DNA of 64,000 nucleotides, from the NCBI GenBank assembly GCA_001708385.1, contig CP012388.1, positions 558,001 through 622,000 on the forward strand. Direction: 5' to 3'. Origin of the DNA: Flavobacterium psychrophilum. Lineage in GTDB: Bacteria > Bacteroidota > Bacteroidia > Flavobacteriales > Flavobacteriaceae. Position 1 is the stretch's first letter. Each line of letters opens with the position of its first letter. The notes under the pieces are model-generated. The model saw only the letters and a list, made by a program, of their open reading frames with translations. It ran no database searches and was not told where the DNA came from. Shown here piece by piece: positions 1 through 9,481 of the stretch. The translations under genes were made by a program, and so were the position numbers.

Positions 1-3000
1 AACCGGATCGTACGTATAAGATCACTTGGCGAAAGCCCAAAAATTTCCTTCGTTTTTCGGTACAGTGCGGAATTGCTTATGGCAAGTATTTTTTCTAAGA
101 AAGCACTGTTCAAATGTTCACTATCAACATTCTTACGGACTAAGTCTATAACGACCTTTATAAAATCCTTGTCACTGTTACTCACATGGATCTGGGCAAC
201 TTCACCTGTCACTATATCGCTCGTAAAATGCTGTAGTATCCTTTGTTTCTCCTCTAAAAGCTTTTTTATCCTGATTAATAAATGATCCGGATAAAATGGT
301 TTTGGTATATATGAATTGGCTCCATTTTCCAACCCTTCTATCCTGTGTACTACAGAATTTTTAGCAGTAAGCATAATAAAAGGAATATGGCATGTCCTGA
401 GATCAGTTTTCACCGTTTTACATAATTCTACCCCGTCCATTATAGGCATCATAACATCGCTGATAATAATATCGGGAAGTTCAACTGCAATAGCTGCCAG
501 TGCCTCTACTCCATTATAGGCTGATACTATCCGATATTCTTCTTTCAAAAGGTCGCTTAAGAAAAGGTGTATTTCTTTTTCATCTTCGACAATAAGTACT
601 ACTTTCTTTTGATTTTCGACTACTTCAAAAGCTATGATTTTATCCGATCTTATTTCACCGGTATCGTTGACCGATAATTCAACTACGTTTTTTAAGTGGT
701 TTGAGATGGTGGCTGCGGACAGAACAGTGTCGATTTCTTTATCGCTAAAAGCTGAACGATCGCATGGTATAAGTATCTTAAACCGTGTTTCTTCATTAGG
801 AATGCTTGATACAAAAATATCACCACGCAATACTGTAACAAGCTTTTTGATAAAGGCAAGGCCAATTCCGGTCCTAAACAATTCCGTATCAGAGGTCTGA
901 TTGGTATCAGATAGGAAAAAACGGTCAAACAGCGACTCTAGCTTATCTTTCGAGATACCTTTGCCTGTATTGGTAATAGTAAAATCAAACATTTTTGTAC
1001 CGGTATTTTCTATAGTACAGCTGATGTTGATTTTTCCGTTTGCAGGAGTATATTTAAATGCATTGGACAGTAAGTTAAATATTATTTTCTCCAACTTATC
1101 TTTATCGAACCAACCCGATAACTCTTGCGGTATGTCAATCGTATAATCAATATTCTTATCAAAAGCCCAATCATCAAATAGTTCGGCAATCTGTTCCAAA
1201 AGATTCACCAGATCAAAATGTTTTACCGATACATCAAGATAATCGTATTCCGCCTTACGGAACTCTAGCAACTGTTGGGTAAGAAGCAGTAACCGTGATG
1301 TATTCCTTTGAATCATGGTTACAAACTTTTTATTTTTTACGTCAAGATTCCCTGATTCTGCTATTTTTTCGATAGGACCCGCAATTAAAGTTAATGGAGT
1401 CAAAAACTCATGGGCAATGTTTGTAAAAAAGGTAAGCCTGTTTTCATGCAGTTCTTCTTCGTTTTTTATAAACAAAAGCTTCTGCCTTAACGATTTTCTC
1501 TTTAAATAATAACTCCTTACAAAAAACACAAATAATATTATGAGAATGCCATAAATCACTACGGCTGTGTTCGACTGCCACCACGCGGGATGTATTGTAA
1601 TTGCAATGGCACGAACAGGTTTTGTCCAGACACCGTCAGCATTTGACCATCTAAGCCGCAACAAATAGTTCCCCCTTGGCACGTTTGTAAAGGAGATAAC
1701 TTTACGGTTATCAATTGTATTCCAGTTCTTATCGAAGCCTTCGAGCTGGTAGGCATATTTGCATTTCTCATTATTGGTAAAAGTTAAGGCAGTAAGATGG
1801 ATATCGAAGAAATTCTGGTCGTGGTTCAGTGCTATAGACGAGGGGATGGTGTGGTAAGGGGTTATCAATACACTTTGGTAGTAAGGCATATCCCTGTTTT
1901 GACCGCTTATCCGGTCAATGAAAAGATCGGGGAGCACTTTAGACTCCATTATTTTTTGAGGGAGGAAGTAGTTAAATCCTTTTATGCCTCCCATAAAGAT
2001 ATATCCAGAAATACTATCTCTATAAAAGGCGCCATCGGCGAACTCATTATTTTGGAGACCGTCATTTTTCGAATAATTAATGAATTTATCAGCATCGGTT
2101 ATAAAATTCGATAGGCCGAAGTTAGTGCTTAACCAAATACTCGATTGGTCAGCAGAAACTATTCCGTGTATTGTGTTATTGGGCAGCCCATCCTTTACAG
2201 TGTAACTTTTAAAAATAGATTTTCCTGCATTATTTGTTTCCAGCGCATTCAGCCCAAAGCTTGTGCCAATCCACAATTTATTGGCTGAATCCTTTACAAG
2301 GCACAAAACATCGTTACTTGAAAGACTTGCAGGATCACCCGGATTATTCTTATAAGCGACAAATTTTTCTGTTTTCTTATCAAACAGATTCAAACCGCCC
2401 AAACGCGTGCCAATCCAAAGTTGTTCATCGTTACCTGGAATAATCGAGAATATAATGTTACTGCTTAGATTGCCCTGGCCTTCGGCATCAGCAGTATATC
2501 TTTTGAAATCCGATATCTTTAAGCCCACACCAGTTCTTACAATCCTGCACCGTATCATCCCATAACCATTTGTACCAAGCCAAATAAATCCGTTTTTATC
2601 CTGATAGATTGCATAGGTCGATTTAAAGTAGTCACATTTATTGGTTCCCACTATTTGCTTCCAGCTTATTAATCTTGAGCGTTCGCTATCAAAAACCTGG
2701 ATTCCTGTACCGTCGGACCCGATATAAACAAGATTATCCGATCCGTTGTTTAGTGCAAACACCGAATTATGAATAGCGCTGTTATTTTCATCAAAGTTCT
2801 CGTACCTAAAAGGTTTCTCATTATGTTGTAAGAAACCGGATGGAAAGCGGAACAATCCTTTTCCTTTTGTACCTATAAAAAATGTACCGTCGCTGGCTTT
2901 AACAAAAGTCCTTACAATTCCACCATCAAGCTCATTCAGCTGTGTTTTGGTGACCAGGTTAAAGGACTTTTTTTGCGGCTGAATTTTAAAAACACCCTCT

Positions 3001-4031
3001 CCGTCTGTACCTATCCATAAAATATCTTCATTGCCTTCTCTTAAAGCTGTTATTTTTTGGCTGACGATATTTTTAATCCGGGATGTTTTAACGACCTTAC
3101 CGCCAGCATCTATGGTCAAATAACCTGACTTGCATAAGAGTACAAGTCCTTCCTTGCTGTTGCCAATAATACTTTCAACATTTTTTTCTGCATCTACCCG
3201 ATGTGTTTTGTTATCCATAGACAGTATAATCACCTTACCTGGAGTTGTCACCATACAAATATTCTGGTTCGGCATAATCTCAAATGTATCCACCTGCCCT
3301 GAAATACGTTTTGATGTGTCAATTGATTTTTTACCTGTGCTTGAGGTTTTAAGGTTCAGGCGGAAAAGATCGTTATCCTGCGTTAGCGCGATGAGTGTCC
3401 CGTTCCTTAAGAATCTTAGTTTCTTAATGGTTTTACCATCCAAAAAGCCACTGTCTATCTTTGTAAAGGAAATACCATTATAAAAACCTATCCCCCAGCC
3501 CTTAACCGCACAAAATACATTTTTAGAATTGTCAATAGCCATATTAAATTGAGCCTCAGACAAGGGTGTATTGCTGTCCTTTGAAAATTGAAAACTCGTA
3601 AATGTATTGGTGTGTTTATCATAACTGTTAAGCCCATGCATGGTAAGTATCCATATTTTTCCAGCCCTATCTTCACCTATGTTTAATATTACCTGGTTGC
3701 TTAGCGACTTTCTATTGCCTGGTTCGGGTCTGAAAATTTTAAATTCATTACCATCATAACGGTTTAAGCCATCCCAGGTTCCAATCCAAATTAAACTTTC
3801 AGAATCCTGAAATATGCAATTTACCGAACTGTTCGAAAGTCCTTTTGTGTTATCTAATTGCTCTACAGTATGAGCATCGGATATGGCATCACTGTTTTGT
3901 TTAAGTGCCCTTAAACCGGTTTTAGCTTTTAGTATTCTTCCGTCCTTTATATGCAAAGCCGTCTTTGCACTATTTTCGCATGAAAACAATGCAATAAGAC
4001 TTGCGATAATAGGTAAAATTTTTGCTTTCAA
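1..4031 (-). CDS. Hybrid two-component system sensor/regulator (HTCS), 3' end outside window
   Basis: One-piece sensor kinase and regulator of the type that controls polysaccharide or nutrient loci in Bacteroidota. Reading the minus strand from 4031, the frame stays open for 1343 codons to the window edge. Order seen: hydrophobic N-terminus ending LIALFSC (signal or lipoprotein peptide), beta-propeller repeats with motifs such as LWIGT, IWLGTNGYG and LWIGTSFG over about residues 45-690, a Y_Y_Y-like domain about 745-805, one membrane segment about 820-845, HisKA box FFTNIAHEFLTPL with His874, HATPase N-box NLLSNAFKYTP near 977, a receiver domain with phospho-acceptor Asp1192 in ISDVMMPIMDG, and the start of an AraC-type HTH (SALYRKTKEIFG) cut by the edge. 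No in-frame ATG precedes the signal peptide, so TTG at 4029-4031 is the likely start. The target genes are not visible; they probably lie left of the window. Confidence 0.93.
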   Translation of the reverse strand, partial: MKAKILPIIASLIALFSCENSAKTALHIKDGRILKAKTGLRALKQNSDAISDAHTVEQLDNTKGLSNSSVNCIFQDSESLIWIGTWDGLNRYDGNEFKIFRPEPGNRKSLSNQVILNIGEDRAGKIWILTMHGLNSYDKHTNTFTSFQFSKDSNTPLSEAQFNMAIDNSKNVFCAVKGWGIGFYNGISFTKIDSGFLDGKTIKKLRFLRNGTLIALTQDNDLFRLNLKTSSTGKKSIDTSKRISGQVDTFEIMPNQNICMVTTPGKVIILSMDNKTHRVDAEKNVESIIGNSKEGLVLLCKSGYLTIDAGGKVVKTSRIKNIVSQKITALREGNEDILWIGTDGEGVFKIQPQKKSFNLVTKTQLNELDGGIVRTFVKASDGTFFIGTKGKGLFRFPSGFLQHNEKPFRYENFDENNSAIHNSVFALNNGSDNLVYIGSDGTGIQVFDSERSRLISWKQIVGTNKCDYFKSTYAIYQDKNGFIWLGTNGYGMIRCRIVRTGVGLKISDFKRYTADAEGQGNLSSNIIFSIIPGNDEQLWIGTRLGGLNLFDKKTEKFVAYKNNPGDPASLSSNDVLCLVKDSANKLWIGTSFGLNALETNNAGKSIFKSYTVKDGLPNNTIHGIVSADQSSIWLSTNFGLSNFITDADKFINYSKNDGLQNNEFADGAFYRDSISGYIFMGGIKGFNYFLPQKIMESKVLPDLFIDRISGQNRDMPYYQSVLITPYHTIPSSIALNHDQNFFDIHLTALTFTNNEKCKYAYQLEGFDKNWNTIDNRKVISFTNVPRGNYLLRLRWSNADGVWTKPVRAIAITIHPAWWQSNTAVVIYGILIILFVFFVRSYYLKRKSLRQKLLFIKNEEELHENRLTFFTNIAHEFLTPLTLIAGPIEKIAESGNLDVKNKKFVTMIQRNTSRLLLLTQQLLEFRKAEYDYLDVSVKHFDLVNLLEQIAELFDDWAFDKNIDYTIDIPQELSGWFDKDKLEKIIFNLLSNAFKYTPANGKINISCTIENTGTKMFDFTITNTGKGISKDKLESLFDRFFLSDTNQTSDTELFRTGIGLAFIKKLVTVLRGDIFVSSIPNEETRFKILIPCDRSAFSDKEIDTVLSAATISNHLKNVVELSVNDTGEIRSDKIIAFEVVENQKKVVLIVEDEKEIHLFLSDLLKEEYRIVSAYNGVEALAAIAVELPDIIISDVMMPIMDGVELCKTVKTDLRTCHIPFIMLTAKNSVVHRIEGLENGANSYIPKPFYPDHLLIRIKKLLEEKQRILQHFTSDIVTGEVAQIHVSNSDKDFIKVVIDLVRKNVDSEHLNSAFLEKILAISNSALYRKTKEIFGLSPSDLIRTIR

Positions 4032-4214
4032 TGTAAGTATGTTACGCTGCGATGAATCTAGCTAATATACAAACAATAAATGCCCCATTGTCATTATATA
4101 CTATGTTTAATTGTTGAATCGTTAATATTACCACGTTATAATTAAGCTCTTGTGTATCCTATTTTCAAGAGTTACTTTATGCATCAAATCGCACGCCAGT
4201 TCAGTCGTATCTGA

Positions 4215-4810
4215 TTATTGATTCTTCCTCAACATATGCACAACTTCTATTCCACTCAATGTTCTCTTTGCCGATTCGAACCTTTTTAAGCCTAAACCAT
4301 TTTGTATTCTCTATTTAATAAAACGATGATCCTCCTCCAAAATATTATTTAAATATTTACATTGTCGAATCTTAATTTTAGACAACGAACGTTTATTATA
4401 AACCTTGATAGCTCCAGTATTGGAACCACTTTTGTCAATAGTAATTACTATTGGTTTACAATTATTAGTAATAGCTTTGATTAGAAAAGACTGGGCACTC
4501 ATCCTTTGCCTTCTTTTGGTCAACAGAAAATCAACTGTATTACCTGATTTGTCAACTGCCCTATACAGATAACACCAAACAACTTTCATTTTAATGTATG
4601 TTTCATCCATACTGTAGCTCTACCAACTATGAGTTTTCTTTTTTTCATTTGCAAATCTATAAATAGCGTAAACTTATACACCCAAGGTTGGATTGTAGTA
4701 TGTTCAACCTGAATGCCGCGCATCTTCATTATCTCTTCGACATCCCTATAGCTCAATATGAACCTAAGGTTAAAATATACTTCCTGAAGAATCATATATT
4801 CGAATAGCAA
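4215..4810 (-). pseudogene. IS6-family transposase remnant (frameshift plus nonsense mutation)
   Basis: Decayed DDE transposase of the IS6/IS26 type. The N-terminal part (from 4810) contains FILSYRDVEEIMKMRG and TTIQPWVYKF, the usual IS6 helix-turn-helix region. The catalytic part continues in another frame from about 4610 with MDETYIKM, WCYLYRAVDKSGNTVDFLL and KYLNNILEEDHRFIK. The two halves overlap in different frames near 4586-4625, so a frameshift broke the gene. A TAG at 4311-4313 stands where family members have Trp. Beyond it the frame still reads RIQNGLGLKRFESAKRTLSG down to TAA at 4215. The conserved Asp (DETY), Asp (TIDKSG) and Glu (EEDHR) are recognisable. I could not delimit terminal inverted repeats, so the ends are only those of the gene. 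The element cannot encode an active transposase. Confidence 0.88.
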
Positions 4811-4915
4811 TGAGTTTTAGTATCCGTGAAATAAAGATTTTAAAGATTAAAATGTAGATGTGATAGACCCATTATGTTTTGGCTGTTTATATTTCTAAAT
4901 TAAACATATGATTCT

Positions 4916-5308
4916 CTACACTAATTTTAGAAAATCCAAATATAGTTTGTGCCGATCCGGTGGCAATTCAAATCCCGGTGTTTCATAATAATTACAAATT
5001 TCCGAAATCTTCTTTAATGCGCTAGTTTGCACTCCAATATATATAGTATTGGAGTTTGTCTGTACATAGGGTATAGCGCAATTACCTTTTTTAAGAGGCT
5101 CTATAACAGAGATTGGATAGGATAAATTTTCAAATGCAGTAAAAACAGCGTCTATTGTGGTAAAATAATTTACATGATATAATAAGTCACTAATAAGTGA
5201 AGAGATATATCGAAGTTCAGTCTCCGATGAACCTGTTACTTTATCTTCAGGAATAAATTTGAGGAGAAATGACTCCAATAAATTTTGATCGATAATTTTT
5301 GTTGACAT
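4916..5308 (-). CDS. Hypothetical protein, 130 aa
   Basis: I do not recognise this protein. It is 130 residues, has no signal peptide or membrane segment, and is mildly acidic with alternating helical stretches (residues about 8-60, then about 95-130). It begins MSTKIIDQNLLESF and contains a central beta-like stretch with PYVQTNSNTIYIGVQTSAL. It lies just upstream, in its own reading direction, of the dead IS6 transposase and about 570 bp from the divergent TPR/LuxR regulator gene at 5882. Coding is supported by the lack of stops and natural amino acid composition rather than by homology, so it may be an orphan accessory gene. Confidence 0.55.
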   Translation of the reverse strand: MSTKIIDQNLLESFLLKFIPEDKVTGSSETELRYISSLISDLLYHVNYFTTIDAVFTAFENLSYPISVIEPLKKGNCAIPYVQTNSNTIYIGVQTSALKKISEICNYYETPGFELPPDRHKLYLDFLKLV

Positions 5309-5881
5309 ACCTAATAATTTATATAGTTGATTTATTTAAATAGTAAATAATTACTGGTCATAATAAAATCATACCTGGGGCCTAATGTAATTTACAATAA
5401 AATAGTATTGCGTTTATAAATTCATAACTAATCGCTAGAATTTACTATGATTAACTATACAGATTTAAAGTATATTTGCTAAAAAAAACACAAAGCCTAA
5501 CTTACAACCTTACTACGATGTCAGTGCATTTCAATGTTTTAATCCCTAGACTTTTTACTACAAAAAATCAATTATTAAATTACAATTTAATAATTTTTTT
5601 CAATCAAATTATTCATCCTGACAATTATTTGTTAGCTTATAATTCCTCATCTATTAATCTTTAGAATTCACGCATACAAACTGATTTTAATTAGATGTTT
5701 TGAACTGACAGCTCAGATATTTAACTAAAGATCTGTGCAGCCCTCAGAGCTAGATACAAAGCAATCATTTAATTATTTATTATTTATTATCAGAGTGATA
5801 GCATAGAGACTTTTATTTTATCCATACTTAAATATGGGTAAAATAATTGTTTCTATTTCTACATACTTATAACTATTCCTG
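5309..5881. other. AT-rich intergenic region between divergent genes
   Basis: About 570 bp lie between the divergent genes at 5308 and 5882. The sequence is very AT-rich with low-complexity T and A runs. A 62-codon open frame at 5476-5664 has no convincing protein character. No clear terminator, repeat or RNA gene was seen. It must hold the promoters of both flanking genes. Confidence 0.5.
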
Positions 5882-7732
5882 ATGCCATATTTTAAAAAAA
5901 ACGTGTTAATACTAGTTTCAGTATTTGTAAATTATTTCAGTTACGGACAATCTTCTATATCTTCCAAAGAAGCTTTAATACTAAAAAATATAAGGTCAAA
6001 CCCTGAAATTGTATTGAAACTAGTTCGAGAAGTATTAAGCAGTGATGAAAAACTTGCAGATACTACGTACGCCAACATATGTATTTATATAGGATTTTCA
6101 CATTCCCAACTCAATACTCCTGACTCTGCTATATATTATTTCAAAAAATCTCTTGCCTACAGCGAAAAATATCCTAAACACAAAGCTAAGGCATATTTAA
6201 ATTTGGGGACTCAATATCGAAAAATGACAAACTATGATATTGCTCTTGACTATCTTTCGCGTTCGGAAATTTTAAATCGTGAACTTAAGAACAAAAGTGG
6301 AACGGCAATGGTTTATGGTGAGATCGCATCAATCTACAACCAACAGGGTAATTTTAATAACTCTATTGGATACTTATTAAAATCACTTGATATTTTTAAG
6401 GAACTAAAAAAACCTAATTTGATAAACCCTGTAATGCAGCGACTGGCAAGTACATACATGGGCACAAAAAATTATCAATTTGCTGCTGATATGTATGTTG
6501 AAGTTCTAGCTTATTTTAAAGATGTAAATTTAAAAAATTATTATGTAACGTTGGTAAATTATGGACAATGTTTATTATTATTGAACAAATATCAAGAAGC
6601 GGAAATCACATTAAATGCTGCATTACCTGGGCTTTTAAAATATAATGATGTTGAATCTATTGCAATGGCCAACTCCTGGCTCGGCGCAATAGCATTTAAA
6701 AAAGGGAAAATAGATAAAGGTGAAGAATTATACGACAAAGCATTAATAACATTATATGATAATAAATCATATAGCCTTCCCGTTATTTTAGGACATTATA
6801 TTACAAATCTCAATCAAAAGGGTAGATATAAGAAGGCGGAAAAAGTATTTTCATATTCGGAAAAATATTTAACAAATTTAACATCTAATGTGGAAACTCT
6901 AGCTGAATTGGAAGAACAAAAAGCTATAACATATAAAAACATCAATGCTAAAGATAAAAGTATTGCTTCGCTAGAAAAAGCATTAACTATAAAAAACAAA
7001 ATCAATTATAATGACAATCAAGCTGTACTACGCAAACTACAAGCTCGCTATCAAAACACATTACAGCGTGAAAAAAACCTTAGTCTAAAAACAAATAATC
7101 GGCTATTAAAAGCAAAGGTAGAAAATGAAACACAACAAAAAATTATTGTTACAGTATTATTTCTAGCCACGTTAGGAATTATTGTAATAGGCTATCATTT
7201 TTACCTTGCAAAGAAAAAACTTATTTCTGAAAAATTGAAAACCATAATATTGAGCAAAGAGACGGCTACGCTACAATATGAGCAGGAACAACAATCAACT
7301 AAACAGTTAAAAAAATCACTTCTTGAGAAACAGGCAGATCTCGTGTCAGGAGCTATGAAACTTGCTATAGTACAGGAAAATATAAATGAAATTCTATTTA
7401 CAGTAAAAAAAAACCAAAATAATCTAGATACAACATTTTTGACAAGCAAACTAGAAACACTTATTAAGCAGGAAGACTACTGGGAAGTCTTTGAGAAAAA
7501 GTTTAGCGAAATACATCCCTACTTTACAACACACTTATCTGAAGCCTATCCTACATTAAATAAAACTGACCTATTTTTTGCATCTTTATTGAAGTTAAAA
7601 CTTCCGTACAAGGAAATAGGAAAACTAATGGCAATTTCACCCGAAAGCGTCATTAAAAAAAAATATCGCTTAAAAAAGAAAATGAAAATTGAAAGTGAAG
7701 ATGAATTCGAAAAAGTATTTTTAGAACTGTAA
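5882..7732 (+). CDS. TPR-repeat membrane regulator with C-terminal LuxR-like HTH
   Basis: A 616-residue regulator of a class common in Bacteroidota: periplasmic TPR array, one membrane segment, coiled coil and cytoplasmic DNA-binding domain. Seen in the sequence: signal peptide ending VNYFSYGQ, TPR-like repeats over about residues 40-390 (for example PDSAIYYFKKSLAYSEKYP and YDIALDYLSRSEIL), a basic linker, a membrane helix at about 418-440 (IIVTVLFLATLGIIVIGYHF), a Glu/Lys/Gln-rich coiled coil to about 500, and a C-terminal HTH with LPYKEIGKLMAISPESVIKKKYRLKKK. It lacks kinase or receiver domains. The same architecture recurs at 61999-63735. It stands alone between long AT-rich gaps. It could control the downstream surface block, but that is inference from position. 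Confidence 0.85.
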   Translation: MPYFKKNVLILVSVFVNYFSYGQSSISSKEALILKNIRSNPEIVLKLVREVLSSDEKLADTTYANICIYIGFSHSQLNTPDSAIYYFKKSLAYSEKYPKHKAKAYLNLGTQYRKMTNYDIALDYLSRSEILNRELKNKSGTAMVYGEIASIYNQQGNFNNSIGYLLKSLDIFKELKKPNLINPVMQRLASTYMGTKNYQFAADMYVEVLAYFKDVNLKNYYVTLVNYGQCLLLLNKYQEAEITLNAALPGLLKYNDVESIAMANSWLGAIAFKKGKIDKGEELYDKALITLYDNKSYSLPVILGHYITNLNQKGRYKKAEKVFSYSEKYLTNLTSNVETLAELEEQKAITYKNINAKDKSIASLEKALTIKNKINYNDNQAVLRKLQARYQNTLQREKNLSLKTNNRLLKAKVENETQQKIIVTVLFLATLGIIVIGYHFYLAKKKLISEKLKTIILSKETATLQYEQEQQSTKQLKKSLLEKQADLVSGAMKLAIVQENINEILFTVKKNQNNLDTTFLTSKLETLIKQEDYWEVFEKKFSEIHPYFTTHLSEAYPTLNKTDLFFASLLKLKLPYKEIGKLMAISPESVIKKKYRLKKKMKIESEDEFEKVFLEL

Positions 7733-8584
7733 TTAACTCTTAAAAAACAGAACCTATCCTAAATGTTAAAAATTAACATTTAATTGAGTTTTTTAGTCGT
7801 TTTGTCCATATAATTGTCCATGTAAGAATCTATCTATATCAGTAGTCTTGAGGTATTTTTGAAGTCAATCAAAATAAATAAATCCTTACTATTTATGAAA
7901 TACTTACTATGCATCTCAAGACTAATCTTGTTAAAATCCAACGCTAATCCAAATGTATTTTTGATCACAATATCTTACGACTGGATGAGTGTTTTCAGAT
8001 TTTTGTTACTCCCAACTTGAGCTAAATATTTGCTGTAGTTACAAAAAACACTACAAATCTACCAAATGAGTTTGCCAAATGACAAGTTTAAATTATTGTG
8101 ATTAATCGAATATCGTTGCATTTATAAGATTTAATCATATAATTTATTACTCGATACTATAATATTTAGCAAATCAAAAATGTCCATTAAGGAGATTGAA
8201 TGACATTAATTACGTGCGATATTAACATAGTGAACATAAGTAATCCATCTTAACTTATGTCCGCATATTGCTATGTATAAATTATTAATAAACACATCCA
8301 GGCTAATTTGAGTATAGTATATGGATTTACTATAAGACTAAAAACATGTCGCTAACACAGCATCTACTCTTACAACAGAAATAGTAGAAGCATTCTTATA
8401 AGAGAAACAGTTTACCTATTTGCTATTAAATCCAATTAGTGTCTGCAAATAAACTATCAGCCTGATAACTTAAACGTATTCTCCCAATGCTAAATTTGAA
8501 ATATTCGGGAAATCCCAACACAAAAAACACTTGCATAAAACACTTTACAAGTAGTTCAATACAAATTTACAACCCCATAAGTAA
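7733..8584. other. Long AT-rich intergenic region
   Basis: About 850 bp without a plausible gene on either strand. It contains a weak inverted pair (AGTCTTGAG near 7844 and CTCAAGACT near 7915) and many short A/T runs. No transposase remnant, tRNA or strong terminator was recognised. Its size is unusual for this gene-dense genome and it may be decayed sequence. Confidence 0.5.
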
Positions 8585-9349
8585 ATGAATCGAAAAAATC
8601 TATCCAGCCTTTTTTCCTCACTTAAGGAAAATAAATACCCCGAAGTACAGAATCAGGTAAAACCGTTTGATATGGAATTTATCCCTGAAAATCTTAGCTG
8701 GCAGCTAATGTTAGCTGATGAGAAGTTCAGATTTATTGGAAAGACAGAAATATTTGGGCTTTATGCACATCTTATAAACATTAGCTTTATGGAATTTATA
8801 AAATTGGTCAAACAACCATTTTTACAAACCCATATTGATCTTCTGCAATACATATTGACTAAATATCCTAGCCAGCAAAATCTTTTACGCAATCATATAA
8901 CTTTTGAAATATTACTGCCGCTCAAATTAGCTGACGAATATTATTACGTCAAACAGTCAATAACTCCCTTGAGGATTAATAATGCTATGTACGGCTTACA
9001 GTTTGTAAATATACCTATTAAAAAATATAATAATGAACCTTATAAAATTGAGGTTTTATTTAATTACAAAAAGGATGAACAGCTTTCTAAAAATATTGTC
9101 GAAAAACTAGCAACACCTAACATTTTCACTAAACAAGAAAGCAGCAATTTGGAAAATATAATTCAAAAACTTTCAGCAGAAGAAATTGCGACACTTCAAA
9201 ATAAGACTAAAGCCGCTGTTTATAAGCTAAATAGAAAAATATTGGAAAAAATTTCTTCATTTTTTGATATGGAGTTTACTAATGTTTCAGAGGCAGCACA
9301 ATTTTTTTTTGAATGTTTTCCGCAAAAAAACAAACAGAATCATAATTAA
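8585..9349 (+). CDS. Putative LuxR-type transcriptional regulator, 254 aa
   Basis: The N-terminal 170 residues show alternating strands and helices like a PAS-type sensory fold (FRFIGKTEIFGLYAHL, then NNAMYGLQFVNIPI), but no ligand residue can be named. Residues about 182-228 resemble a degenerate LuxR HTH: FTKQESSNLENIIQKLSAEE followed by IATL, then AAVYKLNRKILEKISSFF, matching the pattern of a TKRE start, GLS-EIA helix and recognition helix. There is no signal peptide or membrane segment, so it should act in the cytoplasm. It is transcribed toward the surface-protein block that begins 132 bp downstream, which makes it a candidate local regulator of that block. The HTH call rests on pattern only. 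Confidence 0.6.
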   Translation: MNRKNLSSLFSSLKENKYPEVQNQVKPFDMEFIPENLSWQLMLADEKFRFIGKTEIFGLYAHLINISFMEFIKLVKQPFLQTHIDLLQYILTKYPSQQNLLRNHITFEILLPLKLADEYYYVKQSITPLRINNAMYGLQFVNIPIKKYNNEPYKIEVLFNYKKDEQLSKNIVEKLATPNIFTKQESSNLENIIQKLSAEEIATLQNKTKAAVYKLNRKILEKISSFFDMEFTNVSEAAQFFFECFPQKNKQNHN

Positions 9350-9415
9350 AATGACCGCAAGGTATTACACTGATACCAATACTAGAAAAGTGACACGATA
9401 ATTTTGCTCTATAAT

Positions 9416-9448
9416 GCTATAAAAGTAGAAATAAATTTTTACCCCAGG
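9416..9448 (+). promoter_or_regulatory. Candidate upstream element sharing ACCCCAGG motif with 23506-23529
   Basis: The stretch GCTATAAAA, then TAAATTTTT and ACCCCAGG, precedes the first gene of the surface block by about 35 bp. A close copy (GCTATAAAATAAATTT, then ACCCCAGG) lies at 23506-23529, just after the last gene of the block. It may be a shared promoter or operator, or a boundary repeat. Nothing in the sequence decides between these. Confidence 0.3.
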
Positions 9449-9481
9449 AACAATAGTTATATATAATTAACACTTTTTAAC

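Noticed and set aside
692..3676. Short open frames on both strands within 1-4031
   Set aside because: All lie in other frames of the continuous minus-strand hybrid sensor gene.
5476..5664. 62-codon plus-strand open frame
   Set aside because: Very AT-rich, low-complexity translation with no domain, and no neighbour context. Treated as chance.
7844..7923. Inverted repeat AGTCTTGAG / CTCAAGACT as an IS end
   Set aside because: Nine-bp arms 60 bp apart without a transposase or target duplication; likely chance.
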